Notes under the pieces: model-generated | Seen by the model: only the letters and a program-made list of their open reading frames with translations | Database searches by the model: none | What the model was told of the DNA's origin: nothing | Assembly: GCF_004359215.1 (NCBI RefSeq) | Contig: NC_090620.1 | Coordinates: forward strand, 3,782,582-3,798,006 | Reading direction: 5' to 3' | DNA: 15,425 nucleotides | From: Bremia lactucae | Taxonomy: Eukaryota > Oomycota > Peronosporomycetes > Peronosporales > Peronosporaceae | Shown here: positions 1-8,495 of the stretch, in pieces | How the letters are laid out: each line of letters begins with the position of its first letter | Position numbering within the stretch: position 1 is the stretch's first letter | Made by a program: the position numbers and the translations under genes

Positions 1-12
1 AAAACAATCCAG

Positions 13-837
13 TCACATATTCTCCTCTTTTGCATCCAAAGCTACTTCTACCTCTTTTAAATTGTCGATTTCATCGTTCGACACATCGTAGCTTGCCTTT
101 ACTCGAACGTTTCGATTCTCAACCAACAGCTCCTGCTTTCTCTGCAACATATGTGAAGCAATAAGATGACTTCTCCAACTTACATCCTTGCATCTTTGCA
201 GAGATACAAAGCCATACATCTTCCAGCACTCGAATCAAAAAGTTGACTGTTTCGAGTGTCATCGTTCGTACATCCCCAAAAGCACCAAAATGAAGCTTCG
301 AGATAGGAACAAACCCTTGATCGTCTGCTTCTGCTACCCTGTCCTTTGCGTAATTAGCCTGCATTTCTGGCCTAACTTCCTGCTGCGCCAATGCCCAATC
401 AGCCTCTTGCCTACTAGTTGCAACGGAAGTTGCTTGTGTACCCCTAGGACGGGAGCGCACGTGCGTGGCGTTGGGAGACGCACACGTAACCGTCTCGGAT
501 GCAGAATATCCACGTCTAGTCGACTGCAGACGTTTCGAATGCAGCATTGTGTTTGGATTCTCCAGTCTGTCGGCCTTCATTGTGCTGATGAGGTGACCGA
601 TTGACTCGATGAAGGCACTTAGACAAGGATATGACTGGGATGATGCAATGGCTACACTTTATGTACCCCATGTGTGGTACTCCCAGTGCCTGCCACTCAA
701 ACATCAGTCAAGCAAACTTTACGAGCAGCTCACTTGTCGTTACGTGCACGTGAAGCAGCTTGTGCGTGTTTTAGCACCTCTAGAACGTAAGCATCAGATT
801 GATTGTCTTGCTGCGTATCAGCAGCAATTGGTTGCAT
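13..837 (-). CDS. Small predicted coiled-coil protein, three exons
   Basis: I assemble this gene from three open segments: exon 1 837-734, exon 2 617-218, exon 3 141-13, with the TGA stop at 15-13. Total 633 nt, 210 residues. Intron 1 (733-618, 116 nt) starts GTGAGC and ends CTAAG after a pyrimidine-rich stretch. Intron 2 (217-142, 76 nt) starts GTATGG and ends TTGCAG. Both joins keep the frame, which is the main support for the model. The ATG at 837 directly follows an in-frame TAG two codons upstream. The N-terminal third is helical and Q/A-rich, the middle (residues about 65-125) is S/T/R/A/Q-rich and probably disordered, and the C-terminal 60 residues are charged and helical (ETVNFLIRVLED, then RKQELLVENRNV), suggesting a coiled coil. 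I do not recognise the family. It is divergent from the PPR gene with 43 bp between start codons. Intron 1 is the weaker call; a 44-nt alternative acceptor would introduce a stop. Confidence 0.55.
142..217 (-). other. Predicted 76-nt intron
   Basis: On the minus strand the donor is GAT|GTATGG and the acceptor is TTGCAG|AGA, with a T-rich run before the acceptor. Removing it joins two different reading frames in phase 0 (VLED to RKQELL) and explains what would otherwise look like a frameshift. The size suits oomycete introns. Confidence 0.55.
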
Positions 838-880
838 ACTCTAAACTCTTTTCTAGACGCAGCTACGTGCTTGTAACCAG
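838..880. promoter_or_regulatory. 43-bp divergent intergenic region
   Basis: This is the whole space between the minus-strand ATG (837-835) and the plus-strand ATG (881-883). It contains a pyrimidine-rich plus-strand stretch (CTCTTTTCTAG). If both starts are right, the 5' untranslated regions and core promoters must overlap each other or the neighbouring coding sequence. No TATA box is evident. The promoter role is inferred from position only. Confidence 0.35.
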
Positions 881-3800
881 ATGCTTCGTGCGCGCCGTCT
901 CATGACGCTCTGCCAGCGAGCGCAGCCAACGAAAGTCGCGCGTCTTAAGCATTTAAATATGCATCATACGCATATTGGTGCTACAATTTATACTTTCTCA
1001 TGGCCTTGTCGTGCCATGTCCTCCGAGAGCATTACACACGTGACGCTAGAGACGAACGATCCCATGGCCAATGTGCTAACTGAATTGGATTCGTACCGCG
1101 AGACAGGCAAGTGGCGTCAGGCGCTCAAGCTCTTAGATCGTGTGGACAAAGATAAAGCGTTACCAGCACTCGATTCTGTCATGTACGAGCGTGCTATCGC
1201 TGCCTGCGCGCGAATGGGCAAAGTCGAGGTACTCCCCGGCCTACTCAATAACATGCTGGTCGATGACCTTGTTCCTACTAGCGCCACCATCGATTTTATC
1301 ATTCAAGCGTACTTGGCCAAAGAGCATTGGGGTTTAATCGTTCAATTGGCCAGTGAAGCAACAACCATGGGCGTGCAGTTGTCGCCTGCTGCGTTTTATG
1401 CCATCATGGAAGCCTGTGGACAGGTCCAAGACGCGAATAGTGCGCTAAGTATCATGAAACAGCTTCGTGAGGCTGGAGTGGAGCTTTCGGGTGACTATTA
1501 CGCAGCGGCAATACGTGCTGCGGGCATGGGACATCGTCCGGATACGGCCATGGCACTTTTTGTTCAAATGGAAGAGCAGGATCATCGTTTCGATACCAAT
1601 AAAGCTTTTAGTCAACTCATTCGCGCTCAAGTGTTTAATAAGCAGCTCGAGCAAGCACTTCAGAGCTTTGCTACAGCCACGCAACGGGGCCTTAGCTTAG
1701 ACGAAGCCATTTACACGAGCACAATTGACCAGCTCGTGACGAATGGAAACTACTGGCAAGCCACGCGCTTGTTTGAGCAAATGCTCGAGAGCGGGGAAAA
1801 GAATCCAAGCGTGTTTTGTCTTGGTCGCGCCATGTTGGCGTACACTGGCGCGAATCGCTCGCAACATGCGTGGGCGTGTTGGCACAAGATTGTCGCGATG
1901 AAGGAATCGAATCCAGTGCCTATGAAATACAACAAAATCTTGCAAGGATTGAGTCACGCCAAGGATACGCAACTCGCGCTTAGTGTCTTTGAACACCTTC
2001 AAAAGCTCTTTGAACCAGGTCAGATCCATCAAGGAGCTTATGCGACTGCAATTCGTGCACAGGGACGATCAGGAAACACGCAAAAGGCCGTGGATTTGTT
2101 TAACGAGTATGTCGAGAGCTGCAAAGACACGCGTCGAGTGTCGCAATACGTGGGGATTTATATTGCGCTCTTTAATGCTCTGTCAAGAGACTCGGTGCGC
2201 GATCCAGCGCTTAATACACGGGATGCTACACGCGCTTGGCAAATTATGTCGGCGAATGTGCCCGTTCTTTTACCTCCAGTTTATGCGAGTCTTGCGGGGG
2301 TGTTTGCAAGTACTGGCGAGACAGAGATGCTCGAAAAACTAATTGATGACGCGGAGCAAAGCTGGAGCGAAGACGTTGTTTTTCAACACGAAGGTGAGGA
2401 TGAAGAGACTCGCGACATGGCGGTATTTCCTGGCAGTAAAAGCGATTTAGAGAGCGAGAACGAGGTGCTTTTATTCAACGGGGTGATCAGTGGCCTCTCG
2501 AAAGCGCGAGACGATCAAACCAAGAAGATTGAGACGTACTTGGACATGATGCACGCGCGTGGGCTTCCAATGACGGACTCGATTGTCCGCGCAACAACCG
2601 ACGCGTGTATTCGATTTAAAAGCTGGAATTTGATGCGTAGAGTATTAAACTTGCTCGATCTCGACGCGCTTCAAAATGCCGACGTATGTACAGGGGACAC
2701 GGTCTCGAAGCTCCTTGAAGCAGACAATTGGTGTCTTGGTCGGGAGTGGCTCATGCACTGCTTTCGTCATGGCGTACGTCCAGTAATTCGTCGTCGAACG
2801 AAATTGTTGCAAGAAATGCATGAAAACCAGAGCAATGAGTGGCGCGTTGCGTATGCTCTTGCAAGTGAGTTTAAGCACTCGCGTCGTTTAAATCAAAGTA
2901 GTGTCGAGAGTATTGCCAATGCTGCCGACGTGTGTAAGAATGCGGATCGATTAGACCTCGCATTGAAGCTTTTTGATGCGACAGTGAATCATCCGTCTTT
3001 ACGAGTACGTCCTACGCATCAAAACCACGTTCAAGCTGGCAAACCATCGTCCGAGCTTTTGCAATCCAGTGAAGAAGCAGTTGTGGTTCCACTAAGTCTA
3101 TACAAGAATGCAATTCTTGCTTTACTACGACAACCCAAGATGGAAAAAGGATCGACGAATGTCAAGTGGCTCATGGACAAGAGCGAAGATATTTGTCGAC
3201 AAATGCTTCAAGTGCATGGGAAGCAGTTAGACGGCGAAGCTCTTTCAATTGCCATTTCAATTAAAGCCACGATTGGGGATCATGACGATGTTGGTGCATT
3301 GTACCAATCCATGCGAGCACTTAACCTTGAACCGAATTCATATGCGCGCAATGCCGCGCTTGTCGCGTTTTCACGTCAGCGTCGCATTGATGAAGTACTA
3401 GCGATTCGCGATGAGTTGATGGCTTTGTGCGATCAAACGGGTGCAGTGAAGACCGTTGAGTCGAATGTGGCAAGGTCGCTGTTATTGTCTCTTGCCCTCG
3501 CGCATGAAAATGACGCGTTTCGTGAAGCTGTGCAGCATTTACCTGGTTGTACCATGGAAATGGCGTTGGATGTGCTTGTGAGCAGTCATCGCTATAACGA
3601 GGCTGTCGAGTTCTATAATGACAGTGCATCCGTGGACGTATTTGAAGCGTTGTTTCATCAACTCTGTCAGTCCAATAATCCCGTCTTGGCCGCAACGCTT
3701 TTATTAAAACAAGCGCGCTTTCACGGATTAAAGCAGATCCATCCGAATCGGGTCATTCGCGTCACAAATGCTTTGGTTGCAAAGAATCATCTCGTCGAAG

Positions 3801-4735
3801 CAGAAAAGTTGTTGCAAACGTACGTGGACGGTACGAACAATGTGTCGTTAACGCAGACGCCACCACGCTTTCAACAACATACGATTGAGATGTTATTGTT
3901 TATTTATGGCGAAATTGGTCACTTTGATGCAATGCGAGCCCTTTTTGAGCGCGAAAGCATAGCCTTTCCGCTAAATATTGCGCATTATGAAGCCGCGATG
4001 GACTATTGTGCCGACGCGCGAGATGAACTTGCTGGATCTGTAACGAGTCTCAAGTTATTTGAAAAACTTCGGAGTCGCAGCTTTATTCGACCGAGTGGTC
4101 ACACGTATTTGCGGACCCTTCAGAGCTGTTTACGTCTCGAGCGTTTGGAACCTGCGCAGTCGTCTGCTGTCAAGTCGACGGGTCAAATTATACTAGACGA
4201 TGTACGGGAGCATGGGTTCCAAAAGGCTGTTTTGGGCGAGCTTGCGAAACAAGTGGCGTTTGCTGTGAAGCAAGTTAAAAGTAACGACGAACAAGCCGTT
4301 CGAAGAAAGGATCCAAGTCCTTCTGTCGGCGACACGGGTGCCATTAGCCCAGAAGAGCTTGCTCGCATTGCACTCTTTTGTCACCGTCACGGTTTACCGA
4401 TTAAGACAAAGCTTGTGAGCTCCTTGTTGATTTTGCACCAGCACTTGCCGGCCATGATTGCAAAGGAATTGGCGTTTATTAAGCGATCGCTTGAGGAAGG
4501 ATTGGGGGTGGTAGTGGCACCAGGCTCTCAGATTAGAGAGAAAGAAATGACGTCGACACGGATACGAAAGACGAAAAAGACGGGTGATTCGCAGGCCAAG
4601 CGCGTGCCTGCATCATTTGCATTGAAATTTGGGCAAAGACATCCTCGTCGCAAAAGCTATGAGGCTGCTGTGCGTGCTGCGACGGACAGTCGATGGGGTG
4701 TCCTTCTTGAGCCTATTGTGGCGGACAAGGACTGA
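881..4735 (+). CDS. Pentatricopeptide-repeat (PPR) protein, probably mitochondrial
   Basis: A 1284-residue intron-free protein built of helix-turn-helix PPR units. These are clearest at residues about 100-420 (for example YERAIAACARMGKVEVLPGL, YAIMEACGQVQDANSALSIM, YYAAAIRAAGMGHRPDTAMA) and again at about 780-860 (ALSIAISIKATIGDHDDVGAL, ALVAFSRQRRIDEVLAI). PPR proteins bind organellar RNA in a sequence-specific way and act in its processing, stability, editing or translation. The first 25 residues (MLRARRLMTLCQRAQPTKVA) are rich in Arg and Leu without acids, as in a mitochondrial presequence, which supports the start at 881 over later Mets. The C-terminal 60 residues are strongly basic (KKTGDSQAKR, QRHPRRKS). 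No DYW, E or SMR domain is visible. No frameshift or stop interrupts it and codon use is even, so it looks functional. Its RNA target cannot be read from sequence. Confidence 0.9.
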   Translation: MLRARRLMTLCQRAQPTKVARLKHLNMHHTHIGATIYTFSWPCRAMSSESITHVTLETNDPMANVLTELDSYRETGKWRQALKLLDRVDKDKALPALDSVMYERAIAACARMGKVEVLPGLLNNMLVDDLVPTSATIDFIIQAYLAKEHWGLIVQLASEATTMGVQLSPAAFYAIMEACGQVQDANSALSIMKQLREAGVELSGDYYAAAIRAAGMGHRPDTAMALFVQMEEQDHRFDTNKAFSQLIRAQVFNKQLEQALQSFATATQRGLSLDEAIYTSTIDQLVTNGNYWQATRLFEQMLESGEKNPSVFCLGRAMLAYTGANRSQHAWACWHKIVAMKESNPVPMKYNKILQGLSHAKDTQLALSVFEHLQKLFEPGQIHQGAYATAIRAQGRSGNTQKAVDLFNEYVESCKDTRRVSQYVGIYIALFNALSRDSVRDPALNTRDATRAWQIMSANVPVLLPPVYASLAGVFASTGETEMLEKLIDDAEQSWSEDVVFQHEGEDEETRDMAVFPGSKSDLESENEVLLFNGVISGLSKARDDQTKKIETYLDMMHARGLPMTDSIVRATTDACIRFKSWNLMRRVLNLLDLDALQNADVCTGDTVSKLLEADNWCLGREWLMHCFRHGVRPVIRRRTKLLQEMHENQSNEWRVAYALASEFKHSRRLNQSSVESIANAADVCKNADRLDLALKLFDATVNHPSLRVRPTHQNHVQAGKPSSELLQSSEEAVVVPLSLYKNAILALLRQPKMEKGSTNVKWLMDKSEDICRQMLQVHGKQLDGEALSIAISIKATIGDHDDVGALYQSMRALNLEPNSYARNAALVAFSRQRRIDEVLAIRDELMALCDQTGAVKTVESNVARSLLLSLALAHENDAFREAVQHLPGCTMEMALDVLVSSHRYNEAVEFYNDSASVDVFEALFHQLCQSNNPVLAATLLLKQARFHGLKQIHPNRVIRVTNALVAKNHLVEAEKLLQTYVDGTNNVSLTQTPPRFQQHTIEMLLFIYGEIGHFDAMRALFERESIAFPLNIAHYEAAMDYCADARDELAGSVTSLKLFEKLRSRSFIRPSGHTYLRTLQSCLRLERLEPAQSSAVKSTGQIILDDVREHGFQKAVLGELAKQVAFAVKQVKSNDEQAVRRKDPSPSVGDTGAISPEELARIALFCHRHGLPIKTKLVSSLLILHQHLPAMIAKELAFIKRSLEEGLGVVVAPGSQIREKEMTSTRIRKTKKTGDSQAKRVPASFALKFGQRHPRRKSYEAAVRAATDSRWGVLLEPIVADKD

Positions 4736-5374
4736 TCATAATGTCATTGGAGATCACTCCATCCCGAAACGAAGTTTAGAATGCGATTGATTGGTTTATT
4801 AGAATCGCTTCCTTCATTCTATAGTGTAAAATGGATTCTGGTTTATTTTTTCGTATGGTGACGCTACGGGGTGATTTAACAAAATCATACGCTAATTAAT
4901 ACGTCACCTCTGTCGATGTCGTCGGAATAAATTATTAATTCGCCGAAATTATGCGCAAATTCCTTTAAAAACATTGACAAAAAAACACGATGAAAATCGT
5001 TGTTTGGGAACACGCCGTTCAAGTGTCAATTATTCTGCGCGTGAGAGGTCGAGCTAATAAAAATTGCGTGATTTTCAAACTTCTGCTTTGCAATCACTTC
5101 TAGTCTTTTTTATTAAAATTAAGTCAAGCATGGCGGGTGAAAGATGGAATTACTGCAAGCATTGGAACTGCTGGCGCGGGGCGAAACCTTTAACATGGTG
5201 AATGTAAGGATTGGTTCAATAAAGTATTTGTTCAACTAAAACAACAGCAATATAAAGCATCGACAGTAAAATTAATGTTCCTTATGAGGTACCCCATACT
5301 TGCTTAGCGTACACGTTTGCCCTAATGTCCTGTTGATTGCTATTTTTTTTGAGACCTATTAACAAAAGTAAAAT
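4736..5374. other. Intergenic, no convincing gene
   Basis: AT-rich DNA downstream of the PPR stop. It must contain the PPR 3' untranslated region and polyadenylation site; AATAAA-like strings occur (for example near 4927 and 5218) but none is decisive. A short ATG frame at 5130 (about 23 codons, Trp- and Cys-rich) has no further support. Confidence 0.5.
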
Positions 5375-5635
5375 TTATTGTTTCTTACGAATGACTCTTT
5401 GGCGAGGAGGGATAGAAATGAGTTCACCACGATCAAAAAAGTTATAGCGTTTACATCGAATTATTTGAGCCGTACTCAGACGCTTTCTTGCTCGGAAATT
5501 TTGCAGTAATTCTACATCTTTATTGTAACCCACCGCCTTAAAAGCATCGATACAACAACCTCGCACGAGCATCTTAATACATCCACGATTTCTAGACTGT
5601 AGCTCGTCAAGGAGCTTTACATTGTCGGAGCTCAT
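5375..5635 (-). CDS. Small basic protein of unknown function
   Basis: An 86-codon ORF starting at the ATG at 5635-5633; the frame opens six codons earlier at a TTG just after an in-frame TAA. The product is rich in Arg and Lys, especially at the C terminus (ISIPPRQRVIRKKQ), with four Cys near residues 19-28. I do not recognise it. The basic tail would suit a nucleic-acid-binding or ribosomal-type protein, but that is guesswork. Just upstream on the same strand lie decayed fragments of a small-GTPase-like gene in other frames, so this ORF may be the 3' remnant of a larger broken gene rather than an independent one. An upstream minus-strand frame (MLESVRSLCLRLRS, starting near 5746) resembles a mitochondrial presequence but is out of frame with this ORF. 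Confidence 0.3.
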   Translation of the reverse strand: MSSDNVKLLDELQSRNRGCIKMLVRGCCIDAFKAVGYNKDVELLQNFRARKRLSTAQIIRCKRYNFFDRGELISIPPRQRVIRKKQ

Positions 5636-5769
5636 ATCCCTTTTTAACGCCAATGTGTTTTATAGGATATTTGTATTGCTGTTGCAGTCAAACGCGTTGC
5701 GATACTGCGTAGGCGTAGACATAGGCTTCGAACAGATTCAAGCATTGCTCTGCTGGGCACAGGTTTCAG

Positions 5770-6035
5770 CTGCTTAGTATTGGAAGTGCAAAGGGATGAG
5801 CTTCAGGCAACAGTCTTGCAAAGTACATATACATACATCATTGGCATCTTCGAGGGCACGAGGAAAATTCACATAAGCTGCTGGCATTTGACTTAATGAG
5901 TATCGCGACCATCGCTTGTCACTTCATCGGAAAGACAAGGTTCTCGTGATCGGTCTTGTTACCGACAAAATTCGCGTGACTTGCAGGCGTCTAAAGAAAC
6001 GCAACCACTCATTGACCTCTGACATAAACTCTTTC
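5770..6035 (-). pseudogene. Remnant of a Ras-superfamily small GTPase
   Basis: Minus-strand fragments in alternating frames line up in the order expected for the C-terminal half of a small GTPase. First comes EVNEWLRFFRRL (helix before the G4 strand). Then, in another frame, FVGNKTD, with the G4 base-specificity motif NKxD (the GNKTD codons lie at 5963-5949). Then CEFS, in the position of the G5 E(T/C)SA motif, and in a further frame RALEDANDV followed by MYFARLLPEAHPF, the usual C-terminal helix. Such proteins bind guanine through G4 and G5. At least three frame changes and in-frame stops break it, and I cannot find the P-loop or DxxG motif, so it is a fragment. The exact family (Ras, Rab or IFT-type) cannot be told. 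Confidence 0.4.
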
Positions 6036-6510
6036 AACCTAAATAACCTTTGCCTTTGTGGTAATGATCGACGTCACGAATCATTTTTGCGTGTAGCAGA
6101 TTGATGTCGCCGAAGGGATTAATTTAATTCGACTTGATTTGCTCCAGCGCCGATGAAGTTCATACATCTAAACATAGAATTAAAAAATTGAGAAAGCCTT
6201 CGAATGAGCAAATGAGCCAATAGACAGCGTAAATTGCTCGCCTTAAATATGTTTATAGATGCACACAGAGGTAGTGCTTATCACAATTAACGAGTGCTAG
6301 GTTTGCAACTTTTGGCTATGCAATCGAATTGTTATATCATCGTCTGACCATTTAACTCCGAGGCGTATGTGGCGATTGAATATCACTCGACTTTCTATCA
6401 TCTCTAGCAGCTGCTTTGGATCAGCGTCAGTGAATTGTGTCTTCTTTTCGAGACGACGAACTTTACGTCATGTAATTTCTTTCCAGGGTTTCTAGCCATT
6501 GCGACGCGAA

Positions 6511-6514
6511 GTAT
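6511..6514. repeat. Target-site duplication, left copy (GTAT)
   Basis: GTAT directly precedes the LTR and recurs at 6967-6970. An extra A on each side (6510 and 6966) makes a five-base AGTAT duplication possible. Confidence 0.7.
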
Positions 6515-6966
6515 TGTAACGGGGTGTATCGTTACATGAAATTAACACTTAAAGGTTGTCAATTAATATATTATCTAAAAGGTAGATAACATTTGAAGGA
6601 TATTACTTTATAAAGTGATATTCAGAATTCTAATTCATAAATAGGTATTGGCCATTATATCTATTTATTCAGCAGACTAATCAGCTGTAGGAGTAATCAG
6701 AGAGAACTACGAATAAGATAGAGATAAGAATTCATTTACATGTTCAGTTTTAGGCTATATTAAGTTAGCATTTACAAAGATAGATTAAGAGACACTTAAC
6801 TATATTTAATACAGTTTTCATTTTACCCTCTTAAGTCTACCTGTCTAAAAAGAAGTCTTCCTGTGCACGTACAGTGTACGTCACCTAACGTAAGGCACCA
6901 CTCACAACTGAAGCAGTGTGAAGTGGACTTGACTAAAACAGTACAAGTCGTAGTGCCCCGTTACCA
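6515..6966 (+). mobile_element. Solo LTR of a retrotransposon (452 bp)
   Basis: The sequence starts TGTAACGGGG and ends CCCCGTTACCA, so the ends are a 10-bp inverted repeat and fit the TG...CA rule. It is flanked by a GTAT direct repeat (6511-6514 and 6967-6970). No primer-binding site, polypurine tract or gag-pol frame adjoins it, so it is a solo LTR left by recombination between two LTRs. It begins with a perfect stem-loop (6515-6521 pairing with 6530-6536, 8-nt loop) and carries another near-perfect inverted repeat around 6600-6622. Orientation is taken from the TGTAACGGGG end, by analogy with the LTR at 7942; because the ends mirror each other, strand is less certain than position. Confidence 0.8.
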
Positions 6967-6970
6967 GTAT
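6967..6970. repeat. Target-site duplication, right copy (GTAT)
   Basis: Matches 6511-6514 and follows the LTR terminus TTACCA directly. Confidence 0.7.
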
Positions 6971-7233
6971 GCTGACCCAGACTCGATGCTATTTGCGGCA
7001 TCATCTTTCTTACGACCTAAATGCTAGAATACGGATTGCTGCTTAACTCGTGGGCTTAATCGTGAAGAAGAATAATCCAAACAAACGGCTAAATCTCCTG
7101 ATTATTTAGCGTATTCCGATTGCTGCTGAGTCAAACCGGACTTCTGCTCCAAGAAAGCTTGTGACCCCAACTGGTTGTATTTATTAGACGTACGAAACAA
7201 TACGTGCAATGAAGATGGTACGTAAGTTGGAGG

Positions 7234-7902
7234 CTATTGTCACACATTCGTGAATAGCAAATGTCCAACTATTGCTTTTCATGAAGGAACTTTGTTCTGA
7301 ATAGCTATTCCGCCACATATGAGCGACAATTGGTTCCTGAATAGCCCATTGAACCAATTTTGGCACGTTAGCACGAAAAGGAAGGAGCAAGAGAACAGCC
7401 TACCTCAAATTGCTCCAGCTTTAATCCTATTGGCAATTTCGTCATTCCACAGCATGAATGTTAGTCTAAAAAGGTCACCACGAGACGACCACTGAGTTTC
7501 GGTTGCAACAAACAAATTATCCAATTTATGTGAGATTCTCTTTCTGCTATTTTTTCTAGATATGGCTAATTTTGCTAATTAAATTGTGAATTAATATCAC
7601 TACGAAGCAATTGCCCGATTTATACATGGTGAAGTTGTCCGAACCTCTGGGTATTTCCTTTTCTAAGAATAATGTACCTTAAATGTAAATACCATTAAAT
7701 AATCCGTTTGATAATCTTGATTTCCATATATCTTGGGAAATGTTATTTTCACCCCATGCAAAAATAAATTACCGTCACTGCCAACTCGGTTTTTAGTAGC
7801 CAATCAGAAGGATTATGTATTGCGCTTCGCATATTTCTTACATGGGCGAAAAAAAAGAAAAGGGCCTAAGTTGGACAGAGAAATTTCGTAGCAGCGTGAC
7901 GA
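7234..7902. other. AT-rich DNA without a recognisable gene
   Basis: A minus-strand frame at 7184-7390 has no ATG at its 5' end and no recognisable domain. The rest is AT-rich with frequent stops in all frames. I see no RNA gene or element terminus here. Confidence 0.5.
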
Positions 7903-7936
7903 TTACAGTGCCTCGCGTGATCCCAACCGATCAGAT

Positions 7937-7941
7937 GGTGT
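7937..7941. repeat. Target-site duplication, left copy (GGTGT)
   Basis: GGTGT precedes the LTR start TGTAACGGGC and is repeated exactly at 8491-8495. Confidence 0.85.
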
Positions 7942-8117
7942 TGTAACGGGCTAAAGTTGCCCTGGTGTTACACAGTCCCCATTAAGTACATTTGTTGTAC
8001 TCAAGGGGATGGTCAATTACTAAATAAAAGTAATTAGACCCAACACTCGGGTGGGGTGCACATATGTGACCAACCCTTGTGGATGTGATGCACATGGGTG
8101 CATTCACATAAGGAGAA

Positions 8118-8157
8118 ATGACGCCCAGCGTCATCCGTGATGACGGCTAGTGTCATC
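8118..8157 (+). promoter_or_regulatory. Paired TGACG palindromes in LTR copy 1
   Basis: Two adjacent palindromes: ATGACGC-CCA-GCGTCAT (8118-8134), and GATGAC (8139-8144) facing GTCATC (8152-8157). TGACG half-sites are classical bZIP (CRE/ATF-like) binding cores, and inverted pairs suit a dimer. Position in the upstream part of the LTR (U3) fits an enhancer. The same module is present in LTR copy 2 but in the other orientation relative to the LTR. The function is inferred. Confidence 0.4.
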
Positions 8158-8200
8158 AGTTACGCAAGGTATCTACAAAGATACGCTCGCAATACATATT

Positions 8201-8226
8201 AAATGATATCTATAGAGATATCATTT
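8201..8226. repeat. Perfect 11-bp inverted repeat in the LTR
   Basis: AAATGATATCT (8201-8211) is separated by ATAG from AGATATCATTT (8216-8226). The same palindrome occurs in LTR copy 2 near 15172-15200, so it is conserved and could form a cruciform or RNA hairpin. Confidence 0.7.
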
Positions 8227-8490
8227 TAATTGGTAAAAATAGGTATTTATGTTTTATTCTATTAAATATAAAATAGTCTGAAAATTACTACCTACTTGGT
8301 ACACGAGGAGACGGTTTGCCGCTCCCGTGACGACACTTTACCAGAGTTCTTAGTGTGTTGGGTGAGGTCGCTTGCGCGCCCACCACAATTACCTCACTGC
8401 ACGCAAGAGAAACAGGTTTAACCACTTCCTCGTTGTGCTAGGGTGTGTGCTTAAGTAGAGCGTGGCCGCATTACGACGTGCCCGCCTACA

Positions 8491-8495
8491 GGTGT
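8491..8495. repeat. Target-site duplication, right copy (GGTGT)
   Basis: Exact repeat of 7937-7941, directly after the LTR terminus CCTACA. Confidence 0.85.

Larger units (their letters stand above)
6463..7233 (-). pseudogene. Decayed minus-strand reading frame split by a solo LTR
   Basis: Reading the minus strand from 7233, one frame stays largely open to 6967, with only two stops (TAA 7104-7102, TAG 7026-7024). It encodes Q/S-rich sequence (SQAFLEQKSGLTQQQSEY) and then RKKDDAANSIES. If the LTR plus one duplication copy (6515-6970, 456 nt, a multiple of three) is left out, the same frame continues (YFASQWLETLERNYMT) to a TAA at 6465-6463. This continuity across the insertion site suggests the element landed in a coding region. 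The product is not recognised. It may be the upstream part of the GTPase-like gene at 5770-6035. Confidence 0.35.
7942..8490 (+). mobile_element. Solo LTR, copy 1 (549 bp)
   Basis: It starts TGTAACGGGC and ends GCCCGCCTACA, so the ends are imperfectly inverted. A perfect 5-bp duplication (GGTGT) flanks it. A second copy in the opposite orientation starts at 14901; similarity between the copies stops exactly at this element's 3' CA, which fixes the boundary. No internal retroelement sequence adjoins it, so it is a solo LTR. It is unusually rich in inverted repeats: a 5'-terminal stem-loop (7942-7951 with 7959-7962 and 7967-7972), two TGACG palindromes (8118-8134 and 8139-8157), GTATCT/AGATAC (8169-8184) and an 11-bp-arm palindrome (8201-8226). 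Polymerase type cannot be told from the LTR alone. Confidence 0.88.

Noticed and set aside
609..905. 98-codon plus-strand ORF upstream of the PPR start
   Set aside because: It covers the first exon and intron of the minus-strand gene, overlaps the PPR start, and shows no recognisable motif.
3321..3695. 124-codon minus-strand ORF inside the PPR gene
   Set aside because: Shadow of the PPR frame; His/Arg/Thr-rich composition and no motif.
5130..5200. Short ATG frame rich in Trp and Cys (MAGERWNYCKHWNCW) as a zinc-finger exon
   Set aside because: Cysteine spacing does not fit a known finger and the frame closes after about 23 codons; splice options were not convincing.
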